Below are positions 49,646 through 61,192 of a stretch of DNA of 64,000 nt, in pieces. The stretch is from Hericium rajendrae (taxonomy: Eukaryota; Basidiomycota; Agaricomycetes; Russulales; Hericiaceae), in contig CM065881.1 of NCBI GenBank assembly GCA_033439255.1, forward strand, positions 3,162,001-3,226,000. Reading direction: 5' to 3'. The translations under genes and the position numbers were made by a program. The notes under the pieces were generated by a model. It worked only from the letters and a program-made list of their open reading frames with translations. It had not been told where the DNA came from and ran no database searches. Each line of letters begins with the position of its first letter. Within the stretch, counting starts at the first letter, position 1.

Positions 49646-52229
49646 TTACTCCAGAGGCATGCCCTCGAGCGCCTCCACTAACGACGCCCAGTTCGCCGCG
49701 ACACTGTCTGCGTACTCCTGCTCCTCGCGCGCAAATATTTGCGAAAGCTGTGTCAACAGCGTGTTTTCGCGGTTGTGCAGCACGACACGCAGCTCGTGCC
49801 ACATGCTAATGGCCAGTCAGCACCAGTCAGCACTCCCTCACCAAGGACAGAAAATGGCGCACCATGCACGGATGAACACCCGCCGGTTCAGCTGCGCCGC
49901 GATTGTCGCCTTGTCCTTCTCCATCGCGCCCGCGAGCCTATCCGCCTCCTCCTGCCACCCATCCTTCGCCACGGCCTTGATCCCCTCAAGCCGGAGCGCA
50001 GTCGCGTCGACGCGTTTCTTCAGGCGCTCGACTTGATCTATGGAAAGCCGGTCGTGTCGGACATAGAGGTCGCGCATTGCGATGTACAGATCTCGCTGGC
50101 TCTATCATAGAGATCCCAGTCGCAGATCAGATGTCGATCAACGGGCTGATGGAACAGCACTAACCTTCAGCCCCTCCAACGTCGTAAAGAGCAATGTCCT
50201 TGTCTGCGCGTCAAAAAGTCAGAACCCGCATCTGCGTACTAGCACAACCCACATACCCGTTGTTCCAGCAGATCCGTATGCCTCTGCGTATGCTCCGACA
50301 CACGCCGGATCCCCAGATTCACCCCGTCCGAGAGCTCACACTCCTCGCCCCGCCAACACTGTCCGTTCACCTCCACCAGCGCTTTCAGCGTGTTCGTCAG
50401 ACGCGACAAGTCCGCCTTGACGTCGGGTGCGTGCAGCGGCGCGACCGGATCCACCGCAGATCCAGCGTACATCGACGACGACATCCCCGAGAAGATCGAG
50501 GAGCGGGAGGAGGCGTCCGCATCAGAAGCGATGGACGCAGATGAGGGTGACGGGGAGAAAAGAGGCAATGCGAAGTGAGCCGGGAGGAACCGACGCACTG
50601 GGGGAGGGTTTCGTACCGCTGCGGCCTCGCGCTTCCGGATGATGCGCTCGGCAAGGATGCTGATCTTCTGCCACGCCTCGATCTGCGGGCCCAGCTTTCC
50701 CTTGACGTGTCTGGAGGAGACATGAGACAAATGTGCCGTTCATGACAGGTGCATACGCACGCCAGTTTGTCCTCCAGATCGCTGGGGATTGTCATCTCCT
50801 CGACACGGTCGATGCGTTTGCTGACGGACTCTTCGTCATACGATATGGGTGACTGCTTCCGCCATGTCTCGAAGGAAGGCTCGGTCAGGAAGACAGCCAA
50901 AAGCGCATCTTCTTTGATCACTGGGTGATTACTAGCAACGAGTCAGTTCAGCTCTTGTAAGGATAAAGAGAATACACACATGATGAAATTGAGAAATCGC
51001 TGTAGGCCTTTTCTGCATCGAGGCTGAGTTGAGCTTTGGATTATCATATAAACTCGATGCACACCTTCTCTGTTCCAAAAAGCTCTCGTCGGCTGCATTA
51101 TCGCGGTCAGATTTGACAAGGAATGGAAGACCAGTCAGTACTCACGTCCTAATCGTTTGGGTGGTAGCTGAGGTAGCAACCGGAACGGATATCTCCTGAC
51201 CAACACATCCCACAAAAACACAAACTCAGAGTATCGTCTCGACACCGGCGCTGCCCGCTGCACTCACCCATCAGCACCACTCAAGCCACGCCCATGCAGA
51301 CAGGAGACTCACGTCCGACACGATCTCATACACCATATACCGGTTGAGAATGAACCCCTGCTGCCCGAGGAAGTTCACGGTGACCTTATCTTGTTGTTTC
51401 CACCAGTCGCGCGGCAGTCCGCTCCCCGCGACGCTCGACGACGCACCATTTGTCGTCGTCCCGGTCGCGTCGGTGCTCCCGCGCGCGGCCCATGGGTCGA
51501 CGGACGCGTACGCATTCGTACTCGGACGGAGCGTGTTGGTGGCCGAGCTCTGGCGGGTGTAGGCGAAGGTGGACGGGGCGGCCGTAAGCTCGGCGAGGTC
51601 GAGCTGTGGCTCCGGGAGGGTGTTCTGTTGCGCAAGGGCGGCTACTTGCTCGACGCTAACGTCTGGTCACGCCCGTCGGTCCATGATATATACGTGAAGA
51701 AAAGATAGGGGCGCACCTTTGCCAGACTGTGCAAGCGCAACGAGAGCTAGCGCCACGAAGAACTCCAGCTTAGACACCCGGGGGCGGGAGCTGACAATGT
51801 TCACGATCTAAATACATGTCTTTCAGCCTCCTAGCACGAATACAAAGTGATGATCGATGACATACCTTGTCGACAGTCCCCGCAGGCAGCCCCGACGTGC
51901 TTAGCACTCTAGACAGCGAGTTCACCGACGTCTCGCCAGAATTCGTAGGATCCACCACGGCAAACGCGGTATGGTACACCGCTGGCACCGTCGCGTCCGC
52001 TGCAAACAATGAGCCCTAGACCAAACATATCAGGAAAACACCACGCACCAATAGCAGCATTGAAGATCGAAGGCATCGGCGGCGGCGACGGACTCGGCGC
52101 CGCGCTCCACGGGTCGAGTCCGTCGTACGTCGAGGCGGCGAGCGGGTTCTCGTCGACGACGAAGCTCCCGCCCAAGCTGTTCGTCGATGCGATGCCGTAG
52201 GCCTGTGTCGGCCGGGGCGCGTTGAACAT
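49646..52229 (-). CDS. MVP1: Sorting nexin Mvp1 (SNX8 type)
   Basis: The minus-strand ATG at 52,229 begins MFNAPRPTQAYG, a usual start for this fungal family, followed by about ten short introns. Order of domains: Ser/Pro-rich N-terminus; an EF-hand/EH-like helix region (YHTAFAVVDPTNSGETSVNS); a linker; the PX domain with VNFLGQQGFILNRYMVYEI, RRYSEF and LLPQLPPKR (phosphoinositide-binding RRYSEF and the proline loop); then a long helical BAR-type region ending RVFIRACMWHELRVVLHNRE and a stop at 49,646. Family knowledge: Mvp1 makes tubules on endosomes and retrieves membrane proteins to the Golgi. Estimated length about 700 residues. The stretch near 50,400-50,620 can be read either as exon or partly as intron; I could not decide. 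Confidence 0.9.
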
Positions 52230-52550
52230 CGTGGTCGATGTGGGTGATGTATCGAAGGCGGGTCAATATGATGTGATGGACGTCACGAACGGAAGCAGCG
52301 CCTGCAGCTGGCCGCCCGCGCCTCCAGAGTCTACGCGTTCAATATGTTATCTCGCTTCCCCTAAGCAAATTGTCATTGCAATAAATACATCTCATTCACT
52401 CGACGTCGTACATCGCACGTACGTCTCGTACATGCACACAAGCGAGTAAGCAAGCAGACTAGCATCGCAGACCGGATCCTCTCCAACAGTACTGTAACTA
52501 GAGTCCGAAATCATTTCGTCGCTGTATCTCAATCATCTCCCATTCTAATC
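52230..52550. other. Gap between Mvp1 start and the mannosyltransferase stop
   Basis: 320 bp upstream of Mvp1. It should contain the Mvp1 promoter. I found no clear TATA box or other site. Confidence 0.4.
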
Positions 52551-55401
52551 TCATGAATCGTGCGACGTCTTTGCTGCAAAGTGCAGCGTCCACGACGACA
52601 GCAGCCGCTTCGCGTTCACTGTCTCGCCATCCAACCTACAACACACGCCAATCAGTTACAGGTAACACCATTCAGAGGAGAGTACTCACCCAGGTGTCCC
52701 ATACGTCAACGGCGCAATGTACGCAAACGCAACAAGCAGCATCAGACAGAACACAGCAAAGATCGCCGGCCCGCGGTAACCCAGGTCCGCGTACTGCCGC
52801 GGCTCCGGCTTCGTCTGCTGCCCGCGCACCGAAATAGGGTAGTTCACCGTCTCCGACAAGATGAAACTCAGGACGGCGCCCGCAACAAGTGCGGATGCGA
52901 GATGCGATGGCAGGTAGTGGTGAATGAACAGCTGGCGGTTCATCAGGAAGAATGGGAAGTAGTGGATGAACCACACGAGCAGGAAGAACCCGGCCGAGTT
53001 CCACATGCGGTTGCGCACGGCTGCATGGTGGTCAGTTTCGGGATGCATCAAAACGTATTGTGGGACTTACGTTCAGGCAGCGCATAGACCTCTCGGCGCC
53101 GCGCCAGCAGGTCCGCCCCCATGATGCCCACGTAGATCGACAGCGCGATTGCACACGTCCACCAGCCGACGATGTTCCCAATCAGGTAGATCTGCTTCTG
53201 CGTCCCACTCTCCGTCCAGAAGCTAATACCGCTGATCAGGAACGGCCAGTTGATTGGGTTGCTCGCGTAGGGGTGCGATGCCGTCAGTCCCGCGTTGTGT
53301 GCGAGCATCAGGTTTTGCAGTTCCAGGAACTTCTTGAAGAAGTTCAGCTTCTTCGGCTGCTTGTTCTGCACCGGGCCCGTGCGGTTCAGGAGATCCTCGC
53401 CATCTGCATGCTCGTCAGTCAATGTTTCCAAAGTCGCAATGATGGGAACGCACCGTCGGTAGCCACGATCTCGTCCACATACCAAATCGCCGACTTCTCG
53501 TTCGGGTTCTTGTCACCGTTCACCTCCTGCTGCTTGAACGCCCAGTCCGGAAGCTGCTCCCGATGCGTCCACAGCGACACCTTCGTGGGCACATGCAGCA
53601 ACCGGAAGTGCCCGCTCTTGCTCCGCACCGCCTCGCCCTCATGCGCGCCGCTCAGAATAAGGTGGAACATCGTGTCGTTATACCGCGAGTGGTCATCCTT
53701 CGGCCATGTCGTGAACTCTTGGTTCGTCGGCATCAGCGGCGACGCGACGTCGTGCGTCAGCAGGTACGTCTGCGTGTTGACGTGCAGGAGCTGTACTGTG
53801 TCGTCGTGCCGCACGATGCGCCCGCGCCCGGTCTCCGGGATCGCCTTGGTCGGGACGATCTGCCACCAGTTGTTTTCGTCCGCGTGACCGTAGCCCGTCA
53901 CTTGTTGACCTGTAGCGACAATTAGTCTATGGGTGTTGTCTTACTAGCCTTAACGTACCTTGGCTACTAATGCGGCCGTCGTCGTATCGGAGGGGGTAGC
54001 GCTCTGCATGCGAGTGGAGGAACACCTTGGTATCTTTGTGTCTAAGCGTCACAGTGTCGTAGTAGCGAATTTCTGATTCCGAACACTTCAGCAAGAAATG
54101 AGTAATAGTCTGGTCAAGTGCATACCGTGACTGTTCATGAGCAGCTCGTTATCAAGAAGCGTCTCCTGGAACGCGGGGCTCATGAACGAATCGCCCGGCC
54201 CGGAATGAGTAAGGATCGCGAAATGAATCCAGAAAAAGCTGAGGTAGACGACGATGGGCACGACAATCAAACCAGCGGCGCGGGCCAAGAAATGACGCGT
54301 GAAGTGTTCCTGAGGAAAGAGTTTCAGCTGCCCATCACAGAGCTTGAATGCTCGTGCATACCATCGTGTGGCCCGGCTTCCTAATGTCCAAGATATCCCA
54401 TAGATCCACGAGAACAGCAGCACCGATCGCAAACACGGTCAGGATGCCATTGACCTTGGATCCCCAAGTGCATGCCATAAACACTCCAGTCGCAATCAGC
54501 CAACCCCACCATTCCAAAGAAAACTCACTGGAACGCCGTTAGAAACGAGAGGGAAACAAGAGAGCCAAGCACCTACTGGTAGCGCAGTTTGCGGAAACGA
54601 ATATAAGAGTAGATAGTCAACGACATGAAGAATATCAATGTCGCGTCAAGGAGTATAAGCCGCGACTGCGCGATATGCGCGTTGTCTGTAAGAGACTCGT
54701 GAGCTGGACCGTTCAAAGCCGAGACTTCCACGACAACGCACCGAAGAGAATAATAGCCGCCGAGAACGCCGCGATGATGGTTGAATAGCCGCTCTCCTTC
54801 ATGATCGCATAGACAATAGGTACAGTGAGACTGCCGAGGATTGCTGGCAAGGCCCGCAAGCCAACGTAGGGAACATGGTTCTCCGTGTAGCTGTCGCCGA
54901 TGTTCTCGAAGGAAAAGTGGCCATCGAAGCCGACGAACCAGCCGGCGAGAGCGAACAACAGTTTTGCGAAGGGAGGGTGCACGTCGAAGTAGTATTCCCG
55001 GAGAAGGTAGTACGACGCGAACTTGCCAAAGTGCACTTCATCGAACCTGATACGACGCGTGTGAAGTGAGGATGGGGATCCGGAGGATACGAACAATGCT
55101 CACACTACTTGATCGGGATGGTTGATTTTGTAAAAACGAAGGGCGAAGGCAAGCGCAGTTAGCAATCCAACAACGATGGCACTCGCTCTTGGCGTCTCCA
55201 ACAGCTTGTCCAATTCGTTTCGTGGTCTCTACAATGGGAGTTAGTACGCGTCTTGGCTCAACATACGTGGCTACTCACGCTAATCTCGGGGTTATGGTCA
55301 TCGTCGTCGTCAGAGTAGGCAGGGATGGCGCCGCCAGCGTGTCCAGAGGGTTTCCGATTTCTGAGTCTCCCGCCAGCGGTCGAAACCGAAGGCGCGGACA
55401 T
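52551..55401 (-). CDS. PMT4: Dolichyl-phosphate-mannose protein O-mannosyltransferase (GT39), probably Pmt4 type
   Basis: Minus strand, ATG at 55,401 ([20 protein letters not shown]), many short introns, about 770 residues. After a cytosolic acidic N-terminus comes the first helix, then the luminal loop with the catalytic Asp-Glu pair in [11 protein letters not shown], then [13 protein letters not shown], both hallmarks of PMT proteins. More helices follow ([20 protein letters not shown]), then MIR repeats ([58 protein letters not shown]), then C-terminal helices ([27 protein letters not shown]) and a [10 protein letters not shown] end. Family knowledge: transfers mannose from Dol-P-Man to Ser/Thr of secretory proteins in the ER; essential for fungal walls. 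The Pmt4 assignment is by overall look ([12 protein letters not shown] and C-terminus); Pmt1/2 is less likely. The last intron was placed so that the tail reads [12 protein letters not shown] to a stop at 52,551. Confidence 0.88.
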
Positions 55402-55567
55402 CGTGAATGATGAAGGGGGTAGGAGAGGGTGGGGAAGGATGGTGGTGGGACGTGCTGCTGTTCGACGCGGTCATTATATTTGGCGGCCACGTGGCGCCTT
55501 TGTTAGGATCGGAGGCTCTTGCCAAACAACCGCTTCGCAACTTCACCTCTGCCATCCGCGCGACAAC
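55402..55567. promoter_or_regulatory. Divergent promoter shared by the PMT and PRP4 genes
   Basis: Only 166 bp separate the two start codons, which face away from each other, so both promoters must lie here. No TATA box is visible, as is common for housekeeping genes. Confidence 0.6.
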
Positions 55568-57569
55568 ATGGCAGAGCTCACTTATGACACGCTTATGGAA
55601 GACAGCAGCTATCTGGGCTCCGAGCGAGCCCGGCTCGAGAACCAGGTCATCCTGGATGAGCTCGAGAGGAAGAAGAAAGCGAGGAGCATGGCCGTGCCGA
55701 CCGACGACAATAAGGTGAAGGCACGGCTGCGCGAGATTGGAGAACCCATCACATTATTCGGAGAACGGGTGCGTGCTCGTCTGTCTTGCATATGCATATG
55801 AATCTTGAGTTTTCTGCAGGCTGCAGATCGACGTGACCGTCTCATTTACGTTCTTTCTCAAATTACTGCGGCGAGAGGAGAAATGGTAGAAGAAGAGGAA
55901 GAAGAAGAAGAAGAGGAGGAAGAAGAGGTGAGTGGATACCCTGTTCGATGCGACATGTGTCTCAACTTCTTGTAGGAGGAAGAGTTCTACTCACCGGGAA
56001 CACTGGAGCTCTTGGAAGCACGACGACGAATCGCAGAATTCTCTCTACCCAGGTTGGGCTTTCGCTGCTACCAATAGGTACCACGATCTAGAAAGGTGCT
56101 TACATGTCTCCGTGTCGTCTTTCCTTTATGCAGAGCTCAAAAGCGCGTCGCCCAACAGCGGATAGACAGCAAATTATCCCTCGCGCGAATCATCGACATG
56201 CGCAAGCGGGTATTCGCCGATGTTAAGGTGAGTTTACATACGCTACATCTATGAACTTTACTTGAACCAGGGTATGCTAGACTTTCTCAAATCTTGGCTC
56301 ACAAATTGGCGACGAGCGACCAATATCTCTTGTCCGCTTCTCCCCAAATAACGAGATGCTCGCAACCGCAAGCTGGTCCGGCTCCGTAAAGCTCTGGAAC
56401 ATGCCGGGTTGCACACCGATAAAAACCCTTCGAGGCCACAGCGACCGCGTAGGTGGCGTTGCATGGCATCCAGAGGCCACGCTCTCCCAATCTCCCGACG
56501 CTGTCAACCTCGTTAGCGCGCGCGGGAGACAACTTCGTTCATCTTTGGTCGCTGAACAGGTCTGCTTTCGCCTCTTATCTTGCCTTTCGGTCCTCTCTTA
56601 CGTTCACTATTTTTGTACTTCAGTGAGACCCCATTATCGGTAATGAAAGGCCATCTGGGCCGCATATGCCGCGTCGCATTTCACCCATCTGGCGACTACG
56701 TCGCGAGTGCCAGCTTCGACACAACATGGCGCCTCTGGGATGTGGCCACATCGAAAGAGCTGCTCTTGCAGCAGGGGCACTCGAAGGAGGTGTACGCCGT
56801 CGAGTTCCAGGACGATGGAGCGCTTGTCGCTTCTGGGTGCGTTCTTTCTCCAGCTCATTGAGGATAGGTTGCTGATCGCGGGTCGGAAATCTGTATATAG
56901 AGGCCTGGATGCGATCGGCCGCGTGTGGGACCTGCGCACTGGCCGGACAGCAATGGTGCTAGACGGCCACGTCCAGGGCATCCTCTCCATGAGCTTCTCC
57001 CCAAATGGGTACGTCAATAAACCACGTAGTTTTCATGGGCTAACACACATGCGGATCAACCCAGCTATCAAATTGCAACGGGCGCTGCCGACGACACAAT
57101 CCGCATCTGGGACATGCGCTCACTGAAAGCTCTGTACACGATCCCCGCGCATCTCAACAACGTCTCCGATGTGCGCTTCTTCCGCTCGGAGGGGCACATG
57201 CCCGCGCACCTCGCCAATCCGATCCCGACCGCCGATCTCTCCACCCGCCCCACTCCCACTCCGGGCCCTCCCAATGGCACCCCCACCCGCGCAAGCGGCA
57301 CCCCAGAGCCTGCGGCACAAAAAGACGTGCTTGAGCCCGAACGCCTGCAGCAAGAATGGGCGTACCGCCCCGGGCTGTACCTCGCGAGCGCGGGCTACGA
57401 CGGCGTCGTGAAGCTGTGGAGCGCGGACGACTGGCAGCTGCTCACGACGCTGCAGACGGACGGGAGCAAGGTTATGTCTGTGGACCTGTCGTCCGACGCG
57501 CGTATGCTTGTGTCGGGGACGTACAATCGCAGCTTCCAGGTGTTTACGACGGCGAGTTCGGGCATTTAG
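55568..57569 (+). CDS. PRP4: U4/U6 snRNP splicing factor Prp4 (WD40 protein), with one apparent frameshift
   Basis: Start [12 protein letters not shown] at 55,568; exon 1 ends at 55,768. Domains: a helical N-terminus, the splicing-factor motif [17 protein letters not shown] (about residues 50-66) that binds U4/U6, a run of about 16 glutamates split by an intron, a second helical part ([20 protein letters not shown]), then a seven-bladed WD40 propeller ([10 protein letters not shown] to [10 protein letters not shown]), stop at 57,569. Visible repeats include [28 protein letters not shown] and VVKLWSA. Family knowledge: scaffold of the U4/U6 snRNP needed for the tri-snRNP, essential in yeast. 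A one-base excess in CGCGCGCGGG near 56,516-56,526 shifts the frame between VSA and GDNFVHLWS. As the gene is probably essential this is more likely an assembly error than a mutation. One intron (56,228-56,280) ends at the second of two possible AGs. Confidence 0.9.
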
Positions 57570-57800
57570 GGTGTATGCGTAGCATGTGTAGCATCGGGGT
57601 GACAGAAGAGATTCGAAATATACAGTTGATGAGTGTCATGTCCTGTTGTGTCATGTCATGTTGCATTGTGTCGTCGTACAAGTATGGCATCATTGTACAT
57701 AGTTGATGTAGATTGATCATTGACTGTGACAGCTGGCACCTTAAGTTACAGCCCGTCTCTCAATCATGCCACCACCATCTCTCACCCCATCATCATCACC

Positions 57801-58654
57801 ATGTCCCCCCAGTTATCTGCTAGCGATCTCGTTATGAGCACCCTTCGAGACCTGCTAGATACACCACGGTCAAAGCCGGAGAAGATCGAAGCACTTGACA
57901 AGCTCATGATAAAAACATCGTCGCAGCGCATTCAGCATATGCTGCACATGCTGCAGACACTAGATCTGCTCTCGCTTGAATCGTTACCTGATTCTCAGCC
58001 ATCTAGACTGCCGCATCCCACATATCCTCTGACGGACTTGATCTCAGCCTGGCGAGCGCGAAGGAACAGGGAGATGTCACCCGGTCTAGTGGAGAACCAC
58101 ACAGGAACGAAGAGCGCTGCCCACACGCAACGCCTGCACTCGAGGAATGCATCACCAAGATCTTCGAACTCAATGCGCAGCCAGACGTTCATATCCTTGT
58201 TCTAAATCTTGTTTTATCCTCCACCTTCATCACCACCACCACAACAGCCCCAGGGAAGCACGGAGGCACGTCCACCCAAGAATGCATCTTTCTGAAGGGA
58301 TTCGAGAGGCGCCTTCGGCGTGTCAACCGGTACCACACTCAGGCCCTGATGCTTGTCGAGAGAGGTTTAGTCTTGCTCGAAAGTGCCCTTCGGGCACATT
58401 CCCACACTGGCCTCCGTCGCGACATGGAGATTCGTTGGGTCGCGAACGAGCTGGCGATGCTACGGCGCCACGGCGTCCAGTACGAAATCTTTCGCGCACT
58501 GGACCTTGTGAATGATCGCGCTTTAGAGACCGCTGATGTTTCGTACTTCGGAGGCAGTTTCGACAGGGGCTTACAGACTCGGAAGCGCCGCCTTGCGTCG
58601 GCAGAACCCTTGCTTGCTGATTATGGGCAATGCGTAGGGGTTTTTTTTTTTTGA
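57801..58654 (+). CDS. Unrecognised fungal protein, frame broken once
   Basis: ATG at 57,801 opens MSPQLSASDLVMSTLRDLLD and stays in frame to about 58,040-58,090. A second frame (offset by one base, free of stops from 58,009 onward) then continues with protein-like sequence: NEERCPHATPALEECITKIF, FLKGFERRLRRVNRYHTQAL, RRDMEIRWVANELAMLRRHG, to a stop at 58,652 after a poly-T run encoding Phe. Joined, it would be about 280 residues, mostly helical and without membrane segments or a known motif. No intron donor lies at the junction, so either a one-base indel in the assembly or a real frameshift separates the parts. It lies 230 bp after PRP4 on the same strand. Confidence 0.5.
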
Positions 58655-58685
58655 CTACTTCTCTCTTTTTCTAAGAGGTGTTTTA

Positions 58686-59948
58686 CAGCTGTTTCGGAAA
58701 ACCTTGAACTCCGCCGCGCGACGCGATTCCAAAACTCGAAAAACTCGAAAAATCAAAAACATCTTCTTTGAGAGTCGTAGAAACTTGGCAACAGTATGAA
58801 CTATGTCATATCAATGTCCAGCACTGGTGCTGTAATGAGAAATTGCGAGGATGAGACAAGTTGGCCGTCTGATGGTGTGCCGCCATGCTAAGCGCCCATC
58901 GCCCGATAACGGCGAGTACGTTCGGTCTGCAAGCCATTTCTCAATGCATCTGCTTCTATTTGCTGTTTTTCTTTGTCTCTACGAAGCCATGAAACACACG
59001 ACGCAACACAATGCAACACTGAGACCAGTGCAATTGGACTCGTTGCACCTGCCAGGGAACTTGATGCCAGTGGGTAGGACTAAGCTCGGAGACGTGGTCC
59101 TTCAAAGACATATCAGAGCGGTTGGGCTGAGCATCCAGGTAGAGGTGACTGTGTTTGTTGAGATCATAGCAAGGTATGTCCACTCACCTCGTCCCGAGGA
59201 GGAAGAGTGGGTGACTAGTGCTGGCTCACGACAGGCGGGAGGAAACCTCGCAGTACGATTCTTTCGCTGTGGTGGACTCTGGTGGACTCCGCAAGAAACC
59301 ACGGCCACATGCTGGCAGATACACATCCACTTCGCCACCTTCTCCACCAGAGTCGGCATGCATGTGCACTGCATCTACCGCCGTGAGCTTCATTTCCGCC
59401 TTGGCCTGCATGCCTTTGTCGTCGATCCTCAAAACTTCCTCAACCAGCTCCCACCCGATCTTAGCACTGGTCTGTTCCTCAGCCCACTATCGAAATATTT
59501 GTGCATGCGTGTAGGTGTCGCCACGCCTCTCCGGCGGTGCTCTTTGAAAGAGCCGGACTTCTCGCCCTCGGTCGATCCCTGTTATGTCGATTGCTCCTGA
59601 ATTACTGTACAGCAGCTCGATGACTTGGAATGTACACAGTGTGCTTCAATATATCCTTTCTAATGTACTTGTGCCAGCTCGATGTCCCTTGGTACTAATA
59701 CTAGCGCGGCGTTGCCAGCCTCTCGCTTGCAGTATCAAAATGCGAAAGCTTATTTTTTACCATCTCTAGCTTTCAGATGTGATGTCGGCCACCACTAGTG
59801 CACTTATATAGCCATCTCCAGTCGCCAGAGTGCACGACTGAGGTGTTTCTGGATTTTTTTGAGTTTTTTGAGTTTTTTGAGTTTTTCGAGTTTTTCGAGT
59901 TTTCGAATCGCGTCGCGCGGCGGAATGCAAGGTTTCCCGAAACAGCTG
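58686..59948. mobile_element. TA-flanked terminal-inverted-repeat element (1.26 kb)
   Basis: About 70-bp terminal inverted repeats: the left end CAGCTGTTTCGGAAAACCTT... (58,686) matches the reverse complement of the right end (to 59,948) with about five mismatches in 74 bases, including the shared CGCCGCGCGACGCGATTC core and an inner run of AAAACTCG repeats that is longer on the right side. TA dinucleotides lie directly outside both ends (58,684-58,685; 59,949-59,950), the target duplication expected of Tc1/mariner-like elements. No transposase is visible, so it is non-autonomous. The interior carries exon-like sequence on the minus strand. Confidence 0.75.
58956..59487 (-). pseudogene. Possible captured gene fragment inside the TIR element
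   Basis: Two exon-like frames on the minus strand: about 59,487-59,235 (after an ATAG acceptor; WAEEQTSAKIGWELVEEVLR, then EMKLTAVDAVHMHADSGG) and about 59,142-58,956 (HLYLDAQPNRSDMSLKDHV, SELSPTHWHQVPWQV, stop at 58,956). A GT...CAG intron of about 90 bp joins them in frame. Composition looks coding and unlike a transposase. The family was not recognised. It could be a host gene piece carried by the element. Confidence 0.35.
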
Positions 59949-59956
59949 TATTGCGC

Positions 59957-60986
59957 TTTTCAAAATTCATGAGAATCGCGAAAAGAAAAAAAGAAGCCGC
60001 CGTCTGGATGCCATGAGAGGGCTGGGCGGGCCGGGTGGGCCAATTTCGGATTGGGCCAGAGAACATTTAGCAAAGCGCAATAAATTGTTCAGTGTATCTA
60101 CTCGTACAACGAATCTACCTAAGATCAGCAATTATTGGGTACAAGTTGGTAACTCGTATGTTCGTATGTTTGAAACATGAGTAGTACGCAGGGGTAGCAA
60201 TGTACATCAAGGACATAACGGCGTGGAGGCGTGAGAGAGCGCGCCTGGCGGCGGGGAAGGCTGCGGGCACCGATTCTCAGGCACACTGGCGTCGACACAC
60301 AGGGTGGTGTGTGGAAGCGGCGGAGGCGTGGGGTGCACGGGACAGCTGGCGTCGATGCTCCGGACGCGCGTGTGGCAGAAGCCGAATGCGGGGTGCGTGC
60401 AGGCGCGCAATGGAGGCGGCGAGACTCCGGGCACGCCCGTGGCATTAACTCACCGGGCACGCACATGGAGATGCCGAGTGCACGCAAGGACGCAGCGCCA
60501 AGGGGCAGAGCGCATGCGCTGGTCTCAGCACGGCGCGCTAGGGCTGGAGGTGCGGGGCGCACACGTGGAGGTGGTGGATGCGCGGGGACGCGCGTGGCGT
60601 CCACGCGCGATGCGCTGGATGGGGCCAAGGCATGAGCCGTCGATACGCCAGGCGTGCGGGCATAGGTGCATGGGGCGCGTGAGGCTGCGGAGGAGCGGTG
60701 CGAGGATACGAGGCGCAGGACACCTGCAGGGCGGGGATGCGAACGGCAGGGTATGCTGGCGCTAGATGTACATGCAGGGCACAGTGAACAGTGCACAGTA
60801 CTGGGGGCGCGGAGGGCATGGCAAGCGGCGGAGGGAGGGCGCTGCAGGCGAAATCTCACTCCAGTCAGCATCGCGGCACTTTGTTTGGTCATATTTGTCT
60901 TTCGGCACCGGCCCGTCGTCTCGATGTTCTCTCGATCTCATCCGTCTCTCTTTTTCTTTTTTCGGGATTCTCATGAATTTTGAAAA
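59957..60986. mobile_element. Second inverted-repeat-bounded block, GC-rich interior
   Basis: TTTTCAAAATTCATGAGAAT (59,957) followed by CGCGAAAAG and an A-rich run is matched by the reverse complement at 60,951-60,986. An AGCTG just outside each end resembles the terminus of the neighbouring TIR element, so both may belong to one family or one composite insertion. The interior (60,200-60,880) is GC-rich and locally repetitive (CGCACACGTGG and GGCGCG-type words). Its long open frames on both strands look compositional. No transposase. Confidence 0.5.
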
Positions 60987-61192
60987 CAGCTATAAGGTCG
61001 TGAGTGATATCGAGTGCTTATACTTCCGTGTGTAGGTGCGATGGTGAACAAACTGTGCCGTTCAGAATGTTATTTGAATCGGAGAGGAATCGGAGCCCGA
61101 AATGGTCGCTGTCGCTGCGGATGCCGGAACTATGCCGAAGTCTGTGTCAGCCACCCAAATGCCAGGCAAGGCTTCAATTTCGGCACGGTAAT

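Noticed and set aside
60125-60892. 255-codon minus-strand frame
   Set aside because: Compositional frame in GC-rich, locally repetitive sequence inside an inverted-repeat block. The opposite strand is equally open.
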